This document shows positions 1-5,717 of a DNA stretch of 5,976 nt, one piece after another (position 1 is the stretch's first letter; each line of letters begins with the position of its first letter). Under the pieces are notes generated by a model. That model was given only the letters and a program-made list of their open reading frames with translations. It searched no databases and was not told where the DNA came from. The position numbers were made by a program, and so were the translations under genes. Source of the stretch: Thermoanaerobacteraceae bacterium. Its GTDB lineage: Bacteria; Bacillota; Desulfotomaculia; Desulfotomaculales; Ammonificaceae. The DNA lies in NCBI GenBank assembly GCA_030016455.1, contig JASEJH010000105.1:1-5976 (forward strand). Reading direction: 5' to 3'.

Positions 1-131
1 CGGCGCGGCTCCGGTCTTGCCGCAGGTCCTACACACATTTTCATTCCCGGTGGCGCGACTTTATCGTCGTGAACCACTCCTTGCATGTATTCCCTAACCT
101 GACCGGCGACTACCGGTATGGCCTTGATCAC
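1..131 (-). CDS. Possible unidentified gene, N-terminal part only
   Basis: A minus-strand frame stays open from after a TAA at 188-186 to the left edge. From the GTG at 131 it reads MIKAIPVVAGQVREYMQGVV followed by HDDKVAPPGMKMCVGPAARP. First codon positions are G-rich and the composition looks protein-like; it shares orientation with the operon and follows a probable terminator. The start is uncertain: GAAGAG lies 8 nt before the GTG, while an in-frame ATG at 86 has AGGGA 4 nt upstream. No clear promoter is seen. I recognise no family, and with under 45 codons visible it could be spurious. Apart from the terminator and this frame I see nothing in 1-268. Confidence 0.3.
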   Translation of the reverse strand, partial: MIKAIPVVAGQVREYMQGVVHDDKVAPPGMKMCVGPAARPEPR

Positions 132-186
132 AGGCAGGACTCTTCTGCCGCGTACAACAAAACGTGCCGTCCGCAGGTACCGCCCT

Positions 187-219
187 TAATAAAGCAGAGG
201 AAGCCAACCGCCTCCTCCG
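187..219 (-). terminator. Probable intrinsic terminator after the NIF3-family gene
   Basis: On the minus strand CGGAGGAGGC (219-210) pairs with GCTTCCTCTG (204-195) around the loop GGTTG, giving a 10-bp stem with two G-U pairs. It is followed by the short, impure T-tract CTTTATT (194-188). It lies about 50 nt after the NIF3-family stop, where the operon would be expected to end. The stem is strong but the T-tract weak. Confidence 0.55.
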
Positions 220-268
220 TTTCCAAAACTCTTGTGAGGACCGTATACCGGAATGGTGTGCGTCCGCG

Positions 269-1222
269 CTATGTCCTGGCCACCCGAATCAGACCCGAAC
301 CGACGAGGATTTCGATTCCCTCCCGCGCCAGCTCATCCAGGAAAAGATTCATCCCGAGGGAATCGCTGGCCATGTGTCCGGCGATGACCACGTTGATGTT
401 GTTCTTTTCCGCTTCCTTGCGGTGCTCTTCCTTGATGTGCATTCCCACCACCGTGCCGACCCCGGCCACCGCGAGTTTGGCATAAGCATCCTGAGAGCCG
501 CTGGTGCCGCCCGTCATATCCACAAAGATCTTCCCGGCCCGCCGGTCTTTCTCGCCGACCACGACCGTCGGGCCGGCACCCTGCTCGGTCGCCGCCTTGT
601 ATTCGGGTAACTCTTTCAGCAGTTTTAACACGTCGGAAAGCCGCTCCGGCCGGCGCTCGTCGAAAAGCCGCTGCAGGTAATCGGCCACCAGGTTGTCGGC
701 CGCGGTATGCACGCACATCAACGGAATATCTAACAGCCGGGCCGCGTCTATCGTACGGTAGTGGTTGAGCGGCATCAGTCCCCTTTTAACTTCGCTGATC
801 CGTGAACTTAAAATGCCCTCCGCCACATTAATCGGCACGCCGAAACGCGCCAGAACGTCTTCCTGAAGGTGCATTACTTCGTGGAGTTCCGCCAGCGCCC
901 GTCCTTCCGGATGATGGGCAATGATAAGGTCCACGGGCTTCCCTTTTTCCCCGAGCCGGTCGGCCAGCAGCACCTCCGCGGCCTCCATGTCGATCCCGGC
1001 AAAAACCCGCCGCACTTCCCGCTCGGGGTCACCATAGAGGATTCTGGTGTCGGAATAGGGGTTGCTGAACCTTTCCGTATCGTACCCTTCCCGTTCTTCC
1101 TCCTTGAGTTCCGCGTAGCGCTCCCGTTCCCTCTGCAAAAGCGCCTCCACTGCTTCTTTGCCCCGGGGATCCTTCTCCATTCCCAGCGCCACTGCCAGCG
1201 CATAAATCTCTTTGATCCTCAA
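269..1222 (-). CDS. NIF3-family (DUF34) di-metal protein
   Basis: NIF3-family proteins form toroidal hexamers with a two-metal site per subunit; their cellular role is uncertain, with a GTP cyclohydrolase-like activity proposed for some. The signature is visible: VDLIIAHHPEGRA (H103, H104), INVAEGILSSRISEV (131-145), PLMCVHTAADNLVADYL (H172, D176) and a late NVVIAGHMASDSLGMNLFLDE (H283, E297), giving plausible ligands from both halves. At 317 residues it differs from the about 250-residue YbgI type and the about 370-residue YqfO type with its PII-like insert. It carries roughly 70 extra N-terminal residues, including a highly charged helix (27-50), before the first conserved block. I do not see a PII-like insert. 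It is the last gene of the operon, 118 bp after zapA and followed by a probable terminator. The family is confident; ligands and activity are inferred. Confidence 0.85.
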   Translation of the reverse strand: MRIKEIYALAVALGMEKDPRGKEAVEALLQRERERYAELKEEEREGYDTERFSNPYSDTRILYGDPEREVRRVFAGIDMEAAEVLLADRLGEKGKPVDLIIAHHPEGRALAELHEVMHLQEDVLARFGVPINVAEGILSSRISEVKRGLMPLNHYRTIDAARLLDIPLMCVHTAADNLVADYLQRLFDERRPERLSDVLKLLKELPEYKAATEQGAGPTVVVGEKDRRAGKIFVDMTGGTSGSQDAYAKLAVAGVGTVVGMHIKEEHRKEAEKNNINVVIAGHMASDSLGMNLFLDELAREGIEILVGSGLIRVART

Positions 1223-1230
1223 CGACCCTG

Positions 1231-1237
1231 CCCCCTT
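1231..1237 (-). promoter_or_regulatory. Ribosome-binding site setting the TTG start of the NIF3-family gene
   Basis: AAGGGGG lies 8 nt before the TTG at 1222. The resulting N-terminus, MRIKEIYALAVALGMEKDPRG, looks like a natural start with an amphipathic helix. No ATG or GTG nearby in frame does better. Confidence 0.7.
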
Positions 1238-1243
1238 AAAATG

Positions 1244-1340
1244 GATGTGGAAGTCAGAAGTTGGAGGTTAGAATTTTTTGGGAATTCGCGCAGCGAATTC
1301 CTTCTTTAATTTACCACCTCCAACCTCTTACCTCTACCAT
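1244..1340. repeat. Fold-back element A built from 7-bp repeats (zapA/NIF3 spacer)
   Basis: The plus-strand left arm reads as heptamers GATGTGG, AAGTCAG, AAGTTGG, AGGTTAG (1244-1271). The right arm, read on the minus strand from 1340, gives ATGGTAG, AGGTAAG, AGGTTGG, AGGTGGT (to 1313). The arms match as an inverted repeat at about 20 of 27 positions, and several mismatches would be G-U pairs in RNA. At the centre a perfect palindrome has 9-bp arms GGAATTCGC (1281-1289) and GCGAATTCC (1293-1301) around a 3-base loop. There is no T-run typical of a terminator on the minus strand. It occupies nearly the whole intergenic space. Confidence 0.65.
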
Positions 1341-1601
1341 CTATTTTTCCCGCTCGGCCTCGATAAGTTTTACCAAATTCTGATGATCGTCCTGGAGCCG
1401 GAGGTATTCGTCGGCGATGTTCAGCGCCGCCACCACGGCGGCCTTCAACAGCGATAGCCGCTGGTTGCGCAGGCGCGCTTCCTTGATCTTCTGGTGCACC
1501 AGCCGGGCCACCCGCTCAATGTGCTCCGGAGGCGCCTCGCCCTTCAAGACGTAAAGCTCGCCGGCGATCTCGATTTCCACCCGGCTTTCTTTGGCTGGCA
1601 T
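1341..1601 (-). CDS. zapA: Cell division protein ZapA
   Basis: ZapA is a small cytoplasmic protein that binds FtsZ, cross-links protofilaments and stabilises the Z-ring. The 86-residue length is normal. Residues 7-20 (VEIEIAGELYVLKG) form the N-terminal beta hairpin typical of the family. Residues 24-40 (PPEHIERVARLVHQKIK) form the first helix. From about 43 a long helix (RNQRLSLLKAAVVAALNIAD, then EYLRLQDDHQNLVKLIEAER) provides the dimerising coiled coil; ALNIADEYLRL is the most recognisable block. It lies 93 bp after pheT, the same neighbour as in Bacillus, where yshA/zapA is close to pheT. No private promoter is evident, so it probably depends on the pheST promoter. Its TAG stop touches the edge of fold-back element A, which separates it from the NIF3-family gene. 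Confidence 0.92.
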   Translation of the reverse strand: MPAKESRVEIEIAGELYVLKGEAPPEHIERVARLVHQKIKEARLRNQRLSLLKAAVVAALNIADEYLRLQDDHQNLVKLIEAEREK

Positions 1602-1651
1602 AATTCCCCTCCTAATATGAGCTCAAGCAGGTTTTCGCCATGCTCGGACAA
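1544..1651 (-). CDS. Possible 35-aa ORF with good ribosome-binding site overlapping the zapA start
   Basis: A TTG at 1651 is preceded by AAGGAGG with a 4-nt gap, a sequence as strong as zapA's own signal. The frame runs MSEHGENLLELILGGEL and then through the first 58 bases of zapA in a different frame, ending at TGA 1546-1544. I do not recognise the product. Its second half is merely the shifted zapA sequence (rich in K, S and P), which argues against a folded protein. Translation across the zapA ribosome-binding site could couple or modulate zapA expression. It may also be a chance Shine-Dalgarno. Offered as a low-confidence candidate. Confidence 0.2.
   Translation of the reverse strand: MSEHGENLLELILGGELCQPKKAGWKSRSPASFTS
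1606..1613 (-). promoter_or_regulatory. Strong Shine-Dalgarno for zapA
   Basis: AGGAGGGG ends 4 nt before the zapA ATG; counted from the AGGAGG core the spacing is 6 nt. The zapA frame has an upstream TGA within about 25 nt, which confirms the ATG at 1601 as the start. Confidence 0.85.
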
Positions 1652-1694
1652 AATTCCTCCTTGGGGAAAGGCCGGGTGGTCATCATCCTGCCGC

Positions 1695-4124
1695 TCAGGG
1701 CATTACGTCCGCACGGGGTTCTTCCAGGCTCCCCCGCAACACTGCCCCGTACTCTTCCGCCAACTGCCTGACGATGGCCTCGAGGGCCGTCCCTACCTCC
1801 TCATCGGTCAGCGTCCGGTCTTCCGCCTGAAAGAGGAGCGAGAAAGCGAGGCTCCTCGTCCCTTCCGGCACCTGGACGCCCTTGTAAACGTCAAACAGCT
1901 TCAGCTCGCGCAAAAGCTTGCCGCCGGCCGTTTTTATCGCCTCCGCAACGGCCGCCGCCGGAACCTCCTCCGGGATGATGAAGGCCACGTCCCGCAGCAC
2001 CCCCGGAAAACGCGGCAAATCCCGGTAAGACGCCGGCCTCCGGGCCGCAAGCAGCGCCTCGACAGAAAACTCGCCGACCACCGCGCGGGCCGGTAACCCG
2101 TAGGCCTCCTGGACCTCGGGATGGAGCTCACCAATCACGCCTAATTCCTCCCCCTCCGTCACAATGCGTGCCGCCCGCCCCGGATGCAGCGCGGGGTGGT
2201 CCTTAAGCGGTAAGAAGGCCGGCTCGTTTACCCGCAGCCGCCGCAAGAGCGCTTCGACAATCCCTTTAAGGAAGAAAAAGTCCATCTCCACAGCCGGCCC
2301 TTTCCAGTGGCGCGGCTTTCTCCCGCTCACCGCCAGGCCAAGCTTCAAATATTCTTCCGGCAATTCACCGCCGTCCCGCGGAAGGAAAACCTTCCCGACC
2401 TCGTAAACCGCCACGTTGTCCACCCGCCGGGAAAGGTTCCGGACCAGCACATCAAGCAATCCCGGCAGGAGCAGGGTCCGCAGCACCGATTGGTCCTCGC
2501 TGATAGGGTTTTTCAACCGGACCGCCCGCCGGTGCGGGTCGTCCTCGGGCAGGTGCAGCCTGTCGAAGGAGGCCGGGTTGATGAAACTGTAGGTAATAAC
2601 CTCGCTGAAACCCAGGCCGGTCAAGAATTGTGAAACCTGATCGAGAAAGGCGGCGGTCGCCGGACGCTGCCCCGGTGTGGTTTCGCCATAAAGGAGCGTC
2701 GCCGGGATCCGTTCGTACCCGTAAAACCGGGCCACTTCCTCGACAATGTCCTCCTCGATGCTCACATCCGGTCGAAAGGTCGGTACCGAAACGATCCAAT
2801 TTTCGCCGTCCTTTTGAACACTGAAACCAAGGCGCCCGAGCCACTCCACCGCTTCATCCCGCGGAACGGGTGTCCCTAAAACGGCTTCAACCCTCGCCGG
2901 TTGAACGACCACCGTCCGCCGCTCCGGCCGGCCGGGATAGCAATCCGCCACTCCCGGGACCGCCTGCCCGATCCCGGTCTTTTTCACCAGGTAGGCCGCG
3001 CGGTCAGCCGCCCGCACCGCCCCCTCGATGTCCACGCCCTTCTCGAAGCGGAGCGAGGCCTCCGAACGCAGTCCGAGCGCCCGCGCGGTGCGCCTGATAC
3101 TCTGCGGGTTGAAGTTGGCCGACTCTAAGAGCACCGTCGCCGTGGCAGGGGTCACCTCCGTGTCAAGCCCTCCCATCACGCCGGCGATCGCCACGGCGCG
3201 TTCAGCGTCGGCGATGACCAGGTCTTCCGGGCCGAGTTCGCGGAGCACCTCGTCCAGCGAGACAAGCCGTTCCCCGGCGTCCGCCCGGCGCACCACGATC
3301 TTCCGGCCGCGGAGGGTTTCGTAGTCAAAGGCGTGCAGCGGCTGCCCCAGTTCCAGCATCACATAGTTCGTGATGTCAACCATGTTGTTGATCGGCCTCA
3401 TTCCTGCCATCCGTAACCTTACCTGCATCCACAGCGGCGAGGGACCGATTTTGACCTCCTTGAAGACCCGGGCCGCGTACCTTCCGCAAAGCTCCGGCGC
3501 CGCGATCTCCACCTCGACCAGATCGCTTAAAGTTTCCCGGCCCGCCGGCAGCACAGGGGGGAACTTCAGCGGCAGCCCGTAAAGCGCCGCCACCTCCCGG
3601 GCGATCCCGGCTACACAAAGGCAGTCGCCCCGGTTAGGAGTGAGGTCAAGCTCCAGCACGAAATCCGGAAACCCCAAGAGCGTCGCGACATCCTCCCCGA
3701 GCGGCGTCTCCGGCGGCAGAATCATGATTCCGGCCGAGCGCTCCTCCAGCCCCAACTCCGCCTCGGAGCAGACCATCCCACAGGAATCCACGCCCCGGAA
3801 ACGCGCCCTTTTGATGACCATCCCGTTCGCCAGCCGGGCGCCTTCCAACCCCAGGGGAACCACCGCTCCCGGGAAAACGTTGGGTGCTCCGGTGACCACT
3901 TCGTACAAAGCGGTCCCGGTGTCGGCCACGCAAATCCTGAGCCGGTCGGCATTCGGATGCGGCCGGACCTCGGTCAACCGGGCCACGACCACCCCTTTAA
4001 CCCCCTGGCCGAACGGTACCACAGCGTCAACCGCAATCCCCGCCATCGTCAGGCGCTCTGCCAGTTCCTCCGGCGACACCGGAACGTCAACAAATTCCTT
4101 GAGCCAACTCAAAGGTACCCGCAA
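1695..4124 (-). CDS. pheT: Phenylalanyl-tRNA synthetase beta subunit
   Basis: PheT is the large subunit that binds tRNA-Phe and hydrolyses misacylated Tyr-tRNA-Phe. At 809 residues it is full length. It starts with the hallmark MRVPLSWLKEFVD. An EMAP-II/OB-type tRNA-binding domain covers about 40-150 (VVVARLTEVRPHPNADRLRI, later VVTGAPNVFPG). The B3/B4 editing module covers about 205-390, including INNMVDITNYVMLELGQPLH, AIAGVMGGLDTEV and LESANFNPQSIRRTAR; H264, G315 and E334 are candidate editing-site residues by resemblance to known enzymes. B5 (about 400-475) ends in EEDIVEEVARFYGYERIP. The inactive catalytic-like region covers about 480-690. A ferredoxin-fold anticodon-binding domain starts at PRFPGVLRDVAF (704) and runs to about 797. 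A 93-bp spacer without a terminator precedes zapA, so co-transcription is expected. Confidence 0.98.
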   Translation of the reverse strand: MRVPLSWLKEFVDVPVSPEELAERLTMAGIAVDAVVPFGQGVKGVVVARLTEVRPHPNADRLRICVADTGTALYEVVTGAPNVFPGAVVPLGLEGARLANGMVIKRARFRGVDSCGMVCSEAELGLEERSAGIMILPPETPLGEDVATLLGFPDFVLELDLTPNRGDCLCVAGIAREVAALYGLPLKFPPVLPAGRETLSDLVEVEIAAPELCGRYAARVFKEVKIGPSPLWMQVRLRMAGMRPINNMVDITNYVMLELGQPLHAFDYETLRGRKIVVRRADAGERLVSLDEVLRELGPEDLVIADAERAVAIAGVMGGLDTEVTPATATVLLESANFNPQSIRRTARALGLRSEASLRFEKGVDIEGAVRAADRAAYLVKKTGIGQAVPGVADCYPGRPERRTVVVQPARVEAVLGTPVPRDEAVEWLGRLGFSVQKDGENWIVSVPTFRPDVSIEEDIVEEVARFYGYERIPATLLYGETTPGQRPATAAFLDQVSQFLTGLGFSEVITYSFINPASFDRLHLPEDDPHRRAVRLKNPISEDQSVLRTLLLPGLLDVLVRNLSRRVDNVAVYEVGKVFLPRDGGELPEEYLKLGLAVSGRKPRHWKGPAVEMDFFFLKGIVEALLRRLRVNEPAFLPLKDHPALHPGRAARIVTEGEELGVIGELHPEVQEAYGLPARAVVGEFSVEALLAARRPASYRDLPRFPGVLRDVAFIIPEEVPAAAVAEAIKTAGGKLLRELKLFDVYKGVQVPEGTRSLAFSLLFQAEDRTLTDEEVGTALEAIVRQLAEEYGAVLRGSLEEPRADVMP

Positions 4125-4130
4125 CAGATA

Positions 4131-4137
4131 CCCTCCT
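4131..4137 (-). promoter_or_regulatory. Ribosome-binding site setting the TTG start of pheT
   Basis: AGGAGGG, a near-perfect Shine-Dalgarno, lies 6 nt before the TTG at 4124. The protein from that TTG begins MRVPLSWLKEFVD, the canonical PheT N-terminus, so the unusual start codon is secure. Confidence 0.9.
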
Positions 4138-4144
4138 TCAGCAG

Positions 4145-4254
4145 TGGTTAAAGGTTAAAAGCCAAAATTCAGAATAGGGTTTGTAGGAATTCGCGGCACA
4201 AGTTTCCGCTTTAAACCTTCTGGATTCTGACTACTGACTACTGAATTCTGACCG
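4145..4254. repeat. Fold-back element B built from 7-bp repeats (pheS/pheT spacer)
   Basis: The left arm on the plus strand reads as heptamers TGGTTAA, AGGTTAA, AAGCCAA, AATTCAG, AATAGGG (4145-4179). The right arm, read on the minus strand from 4254, gives CGGTCAG, AATTCAG, TAGTCAG, TAGTCAG, AATCCAG, AAGGTTT (to 4213). The arms are imperfect inverted repeats; for example AATTCAG at 4166-4172 pairs with CTGAATT at 4241-4247. The centre holds GGAATTCGCG (4186-4195), also at the centre of the element at 1244-1340. It fills most of the pheS-pheT spacer and stops just before the pheT ribosome-binding site. Confidence 0.6.
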
Positions 4255-4274
4255 AAAATTTCAAGCCCACAAGA

Positions 4275-5297
4275 TTAAAACTGACTCAGAAAGCGCAGGT
4301 CGTTATCAAAAAACAGGCGCAGGTCGTTGACGCCGTATTTCAACAGCGCGATCCGCTCGATGCCCATCCCGAAAGCAAACCCCCGGCATTTCTCCGGGTC
4401 GTAACCCGAAACCGCCAGCACGCGCGGGTGAACCATTCCCGCGCCCAGGATTTCCAGCCAGCCGGTTTGCTTGCAAATCCGGCAGCCTTCACCGCCGCAG
4501 ATGACGCAGGAGATGTCCACCTCAGCGCTCGGCTCGGTAAACGGAAAGTAACTCGGCCGCAGCCGCAGCTTGGTTTTCGGCCCGAACATCTCCCGCGCAA
4601 AAACCAGGAGGACCCCCTTCAGATCGCTGAACCGGATGTTTGTGTCCACAGCAAGCCCTTCCACCTGGTGGAACATCGGGGAGTGGGTGGCGTCGTCGTC
4701 CCGCCGGTAAACCTTGCCCGGCGCAATAACCTTGACCGGGAGTTGCGGCGCCAGGCGCTCAAGCGTCCTTACCTGTACCGGCGAGGTGTGCGTGCGCAAC
4801 AGAATCTCCTCAGAAATGAAGAAGGTGTCCTGCATATCCCGTGCCGGATGGCCTTTCGGCAGATTCAACGCTTCGAAATTATAGTAGTCCAGTTCGACCT
4901 CCGGCCCTTCCGCAATACTGAAGCCAAGACCCAGGAAGATGTTTTCGATCTCCTCCCGGACTTGGCTTAAAGGATGCCGGTACCCCAGCATCACGGGCCG
5001 CCCCGGCAGGGTTACGTCCACCGCTTCCGCCTCGAGCCTGCGGGTCAGCGCCTCCCCGCGCAAAACCCCGGTTCTCTCGGCCAGGGCCCGCTCAACTTTT
5101 TCCTTCACCTCGTTGGCCCGCTGGCCCGCGAGCGGCCGCTCCGCCGCCGGCAGCGACGCCACCCGCCGCAGCGCCTGGGTCAGTTCGCCCTTCCGGCCCA
5201 AAAAACGCACGCGGGCGGCCTCGATCTCCTCCAGGTTCCGGGCTGCCGCAATCGCTGCCTGCGCCCGGCGCCAAATCTCTTCCAGTTCTCTTAACAA
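4275..5297 (-). CDS. pheS: Phenylalanyl-tRNA synthetase alpha subunit
   Basis: PheS is the catalytic subunit of the cytoplasmic (alphabeta)2 enzyme that charges tRNA-Phe using ATP. At 340 residues it is full length for the bacterial family. Residues 1-90 form the charged N-terminal coiled coil that contacts tRNA ([20 protein letters not shown], then [10 protein letters not shown]). The class II core follows: [14 protein letters not shown] at 108-121, [11 protein letters not shown] at 169-179, motif 2 [21 protein letters not shown] from 194, [11 protein letters not shown] at 247-257 and motif 3 [17 protein letters not shown] at 306-322. Four cysteines (264, 267, 272, 275) in CxxCxxxxCxxC resemble the knuckle found in many bacterial PheS proteins. 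It is the first gene of the operon, with its promoter about 135 nt upstream. A 150-bp spacer holding a fold-back repeat separates it from pheT. No key residue appears to be missing. Confidence 0.98.
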   Translation of the reverse strand: MLRELEEIWRRAQAAIAAARNLEEIEAARVRFLGRKGELTQALRRVASLPAAERPLAGQRANEVKEKVERALAERTGVLRGEALTRRLEAEAVDVTLPGRPVMLGYRHPLSQVREEIENIFLGLGFSIAEGPEVELDYYNFEALNLPKGHPARDMQDTFFISEEILLRTHTSPVQVRTLERLAPQLPVKVIAPGKVYRRDDDATHSPMFHQVEGLAVDTNIRFSDLKGVLLVFAREMFGPKTKLRLRPSYFPFTEPSAEVDISCVICGGEGCRICKQTGWLEILGAGMVHPRVLAVSGYDPEKCRGFAFGMGIERIALLKYGVNDLRLFFDNDLRFLSQF

Positions 5298-5304
5298 CGC
5301 CCAA

Positions 5305-5310
5305 CCCCCC
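5305..5310 (-). promoter_or_regulatory. Ribosome-binding site setting the TTG start of pheS
   Basis: GGGGGG lies 7 nt before the TTG at 5297. No ATG or GTG in this frame gives a better PheS N-terminus, and the first residues (MLRELEEIW) are typical of the family. The TTG is therefore the likely start. Confidence 0.7.
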
Positions 5311-5322
5311 GTAAAGACTAAA

Positions 5323-5354
5323 CTCCGGTGTTACCAGAGAGCCTCCCAAGGCAT
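5323..5354 (-). promoter_or_regulatory. pheS leader: 7-codon micro-ORF overlapping a hairpin (possible attenuator)
   Basis: An AGAGGA five bases upstream precedes an ATG at 5354 that encodes MPWEALW and a TAA (5333-5331). The end of this micro-ORF forms the left arm of a hairpin, CTCTGGT (5339-5333) with ACCGGAG (5329-5323), with one G-U pair and a 3-nt loop. The T-rich TTTAGTCTTT follows just before the pheS ribosome-binding site. A translated leader plus a hairpin and T-run recalls attenuation, but the peptide has two Trp codons and no Phe codon, so Phe sensing by this route is doubtful. Confidence 0.25.
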
Positions 5355-5438
5355 CGTCTTCCTCTTTGGATTACGCCAGGGCTTGCCTGTTCGTTACCTG
5401 GTACTTACTTTTTTCCACCCGAACCGGTATCTTAAATA

Positions 5439-5467
5439 ATTTTAGCCCCTGAAGGCCGATTTGTAAA
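5439..5467 (-). promoter_or_regulatory. Sigma-A promoter for the pheST-zapA-NIF3 operon
   Basis: On the minus strand, TTTACA (5467-5462, 5 of 6 to TTGACA) and TAAAAT (5444-5439, 5 of 6 to TATAAT) are separated by exactly 17 nt. The -35 overlaps the last bases of the preceding terminator's T-tract, so one unit ends where the next begins. Transcription should start near 5432, leaving a leader of about 135 nt before pheS. Confidence 0.75.
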
Positions 5468-5506
5468 ATAAAAATGCTCTTGCCGGTAAAAGCACAAAGC
5501 AAGAGC
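5465..5506 (-). terminator. Intrinsic terminator after the yqzL-like gene
   Basis: A perfect 8-bp stem pairs GCTCTTGC (5506-5499) with GCAAGAGC (5483-5476) across a 15-nt loop. After one A comes TTTTTATTTT (5474-5465). It closes the yqzL-like transcript and insulates it from pheS. No T-box or other riboswitch element is visible upstream, so it looks like a simple terminator, not an attenuator. Confidence 0.8.
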
Positions 5507-5509
5507 TGC

Positions 5510-5523
5510 GGGGATCCGTCCCC
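5510..5523. repeat. Small GC-rich hairpin between yqzL and its terminator
   Basis: Arms GGGGA and TCCCC are separated by four bases. Read on the plus strand the hairpin is followed by TTTT, but no plus-strand gene arrives there. On the minus strand it sits just upstream of the terminator stem and could stabilise the 3' end of the short transcript. The rest of 5524-5581 shows nothing recognisable. Confidence 0.35.
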
Positions 5524-5581
5524 TTTTCACCAGATGCTTGTATCAAAGCGCTTAACCTGAATCTATTACCTTGAAACTGCC

Positions 5582-5674
5582 TTAGTGTACTGCCAACCTC
5601 CGGTAAAGAACATAAGCCCGAATTGAACCCGTCGTTTCAAAGAGTCTCCAAAAAAACTCGGCGGTCCAGAACAT
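5582..5674 (-). CDS. yqzL: YqzL-like small protein (30 aa)
   Basis: This 30-residue ORF reads MFWTAEFFWRLF followed by ETTGSIRAYVLYRRLAVH. The pattern FFWxxFExTGSIxAYxLYRxL is what I know of the YqzL-like family, very short Bacillota proteins of unknown function that carry an aromatic start, a TG(S/N)I turn and an AYLLYK-type end. It is shorter than Bacillus YqzL (about 47 residues) and lacks the acidic tail. An AAAGG lies 10 nt before the ATG and 7 nt before an in-frame TTG just upstream, so a 31-residue form is possible. An in-frame GTG at 5803 would give 73 residues, but it lies upstream of the extended -10 promoter and the added residues do not resemble the family. A terminator follows, so it looks monocistronic. 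The family call rests on recall, not a search. Confidence 0.65.
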   Translation of the reverse strand: MFWTAEFFWRLFETTGSIRAYVLYRRLAVH

Positions 5675-5717
5675 CAACTCACAACCTTTCGCAGATTTTT
5701 TGGAGCCCTCTGTCCGA

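Noticed and set aside
1..63. CxxC motif (VCRTCGKTG) in another minus-strand frame, as a zinc ribbon start
   Set aside because: The frame has a stop at 63-61, its only start is a GTG without a convincing ribosome-binding site, and the competing frame is open much longer.
69..610. Long plus-strand ORFs opposite the NIF3-family gene and other antisense ORFs opposite pheT and pheS
   Set aside because: They lie opposite well-supported genes, are arginine/proline-rich shadows typical of GC-rich DNA, and show no family features.
5510..5527. Plus-strand terminator (GGGGA/TCCCC hairpin then TTTT)
   Set aside because: The stem is only 5 bp, the T-run only four, and no plus-strand gene runs into it; listed only as a small hairpin.
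5298..5581. T-box riboswitch upstream of pheS
   Set aside because: The nearest matches (GGGTGG at 5421-5416 and TGGTAAC at 5336-5330) lack the TGGNACCGCG continuation, the promoter leaves only about 135 nt, and the terminator at 5465-5506 lies upstream of that promoter.
5611..5632. tRNA T-arm-like GGTTCAATTC on the minus strand
   Set aside because: The flanking bases cannot form the required stem, and the sequence codes for the conserved TTGSI part of the YqzL-like protein.
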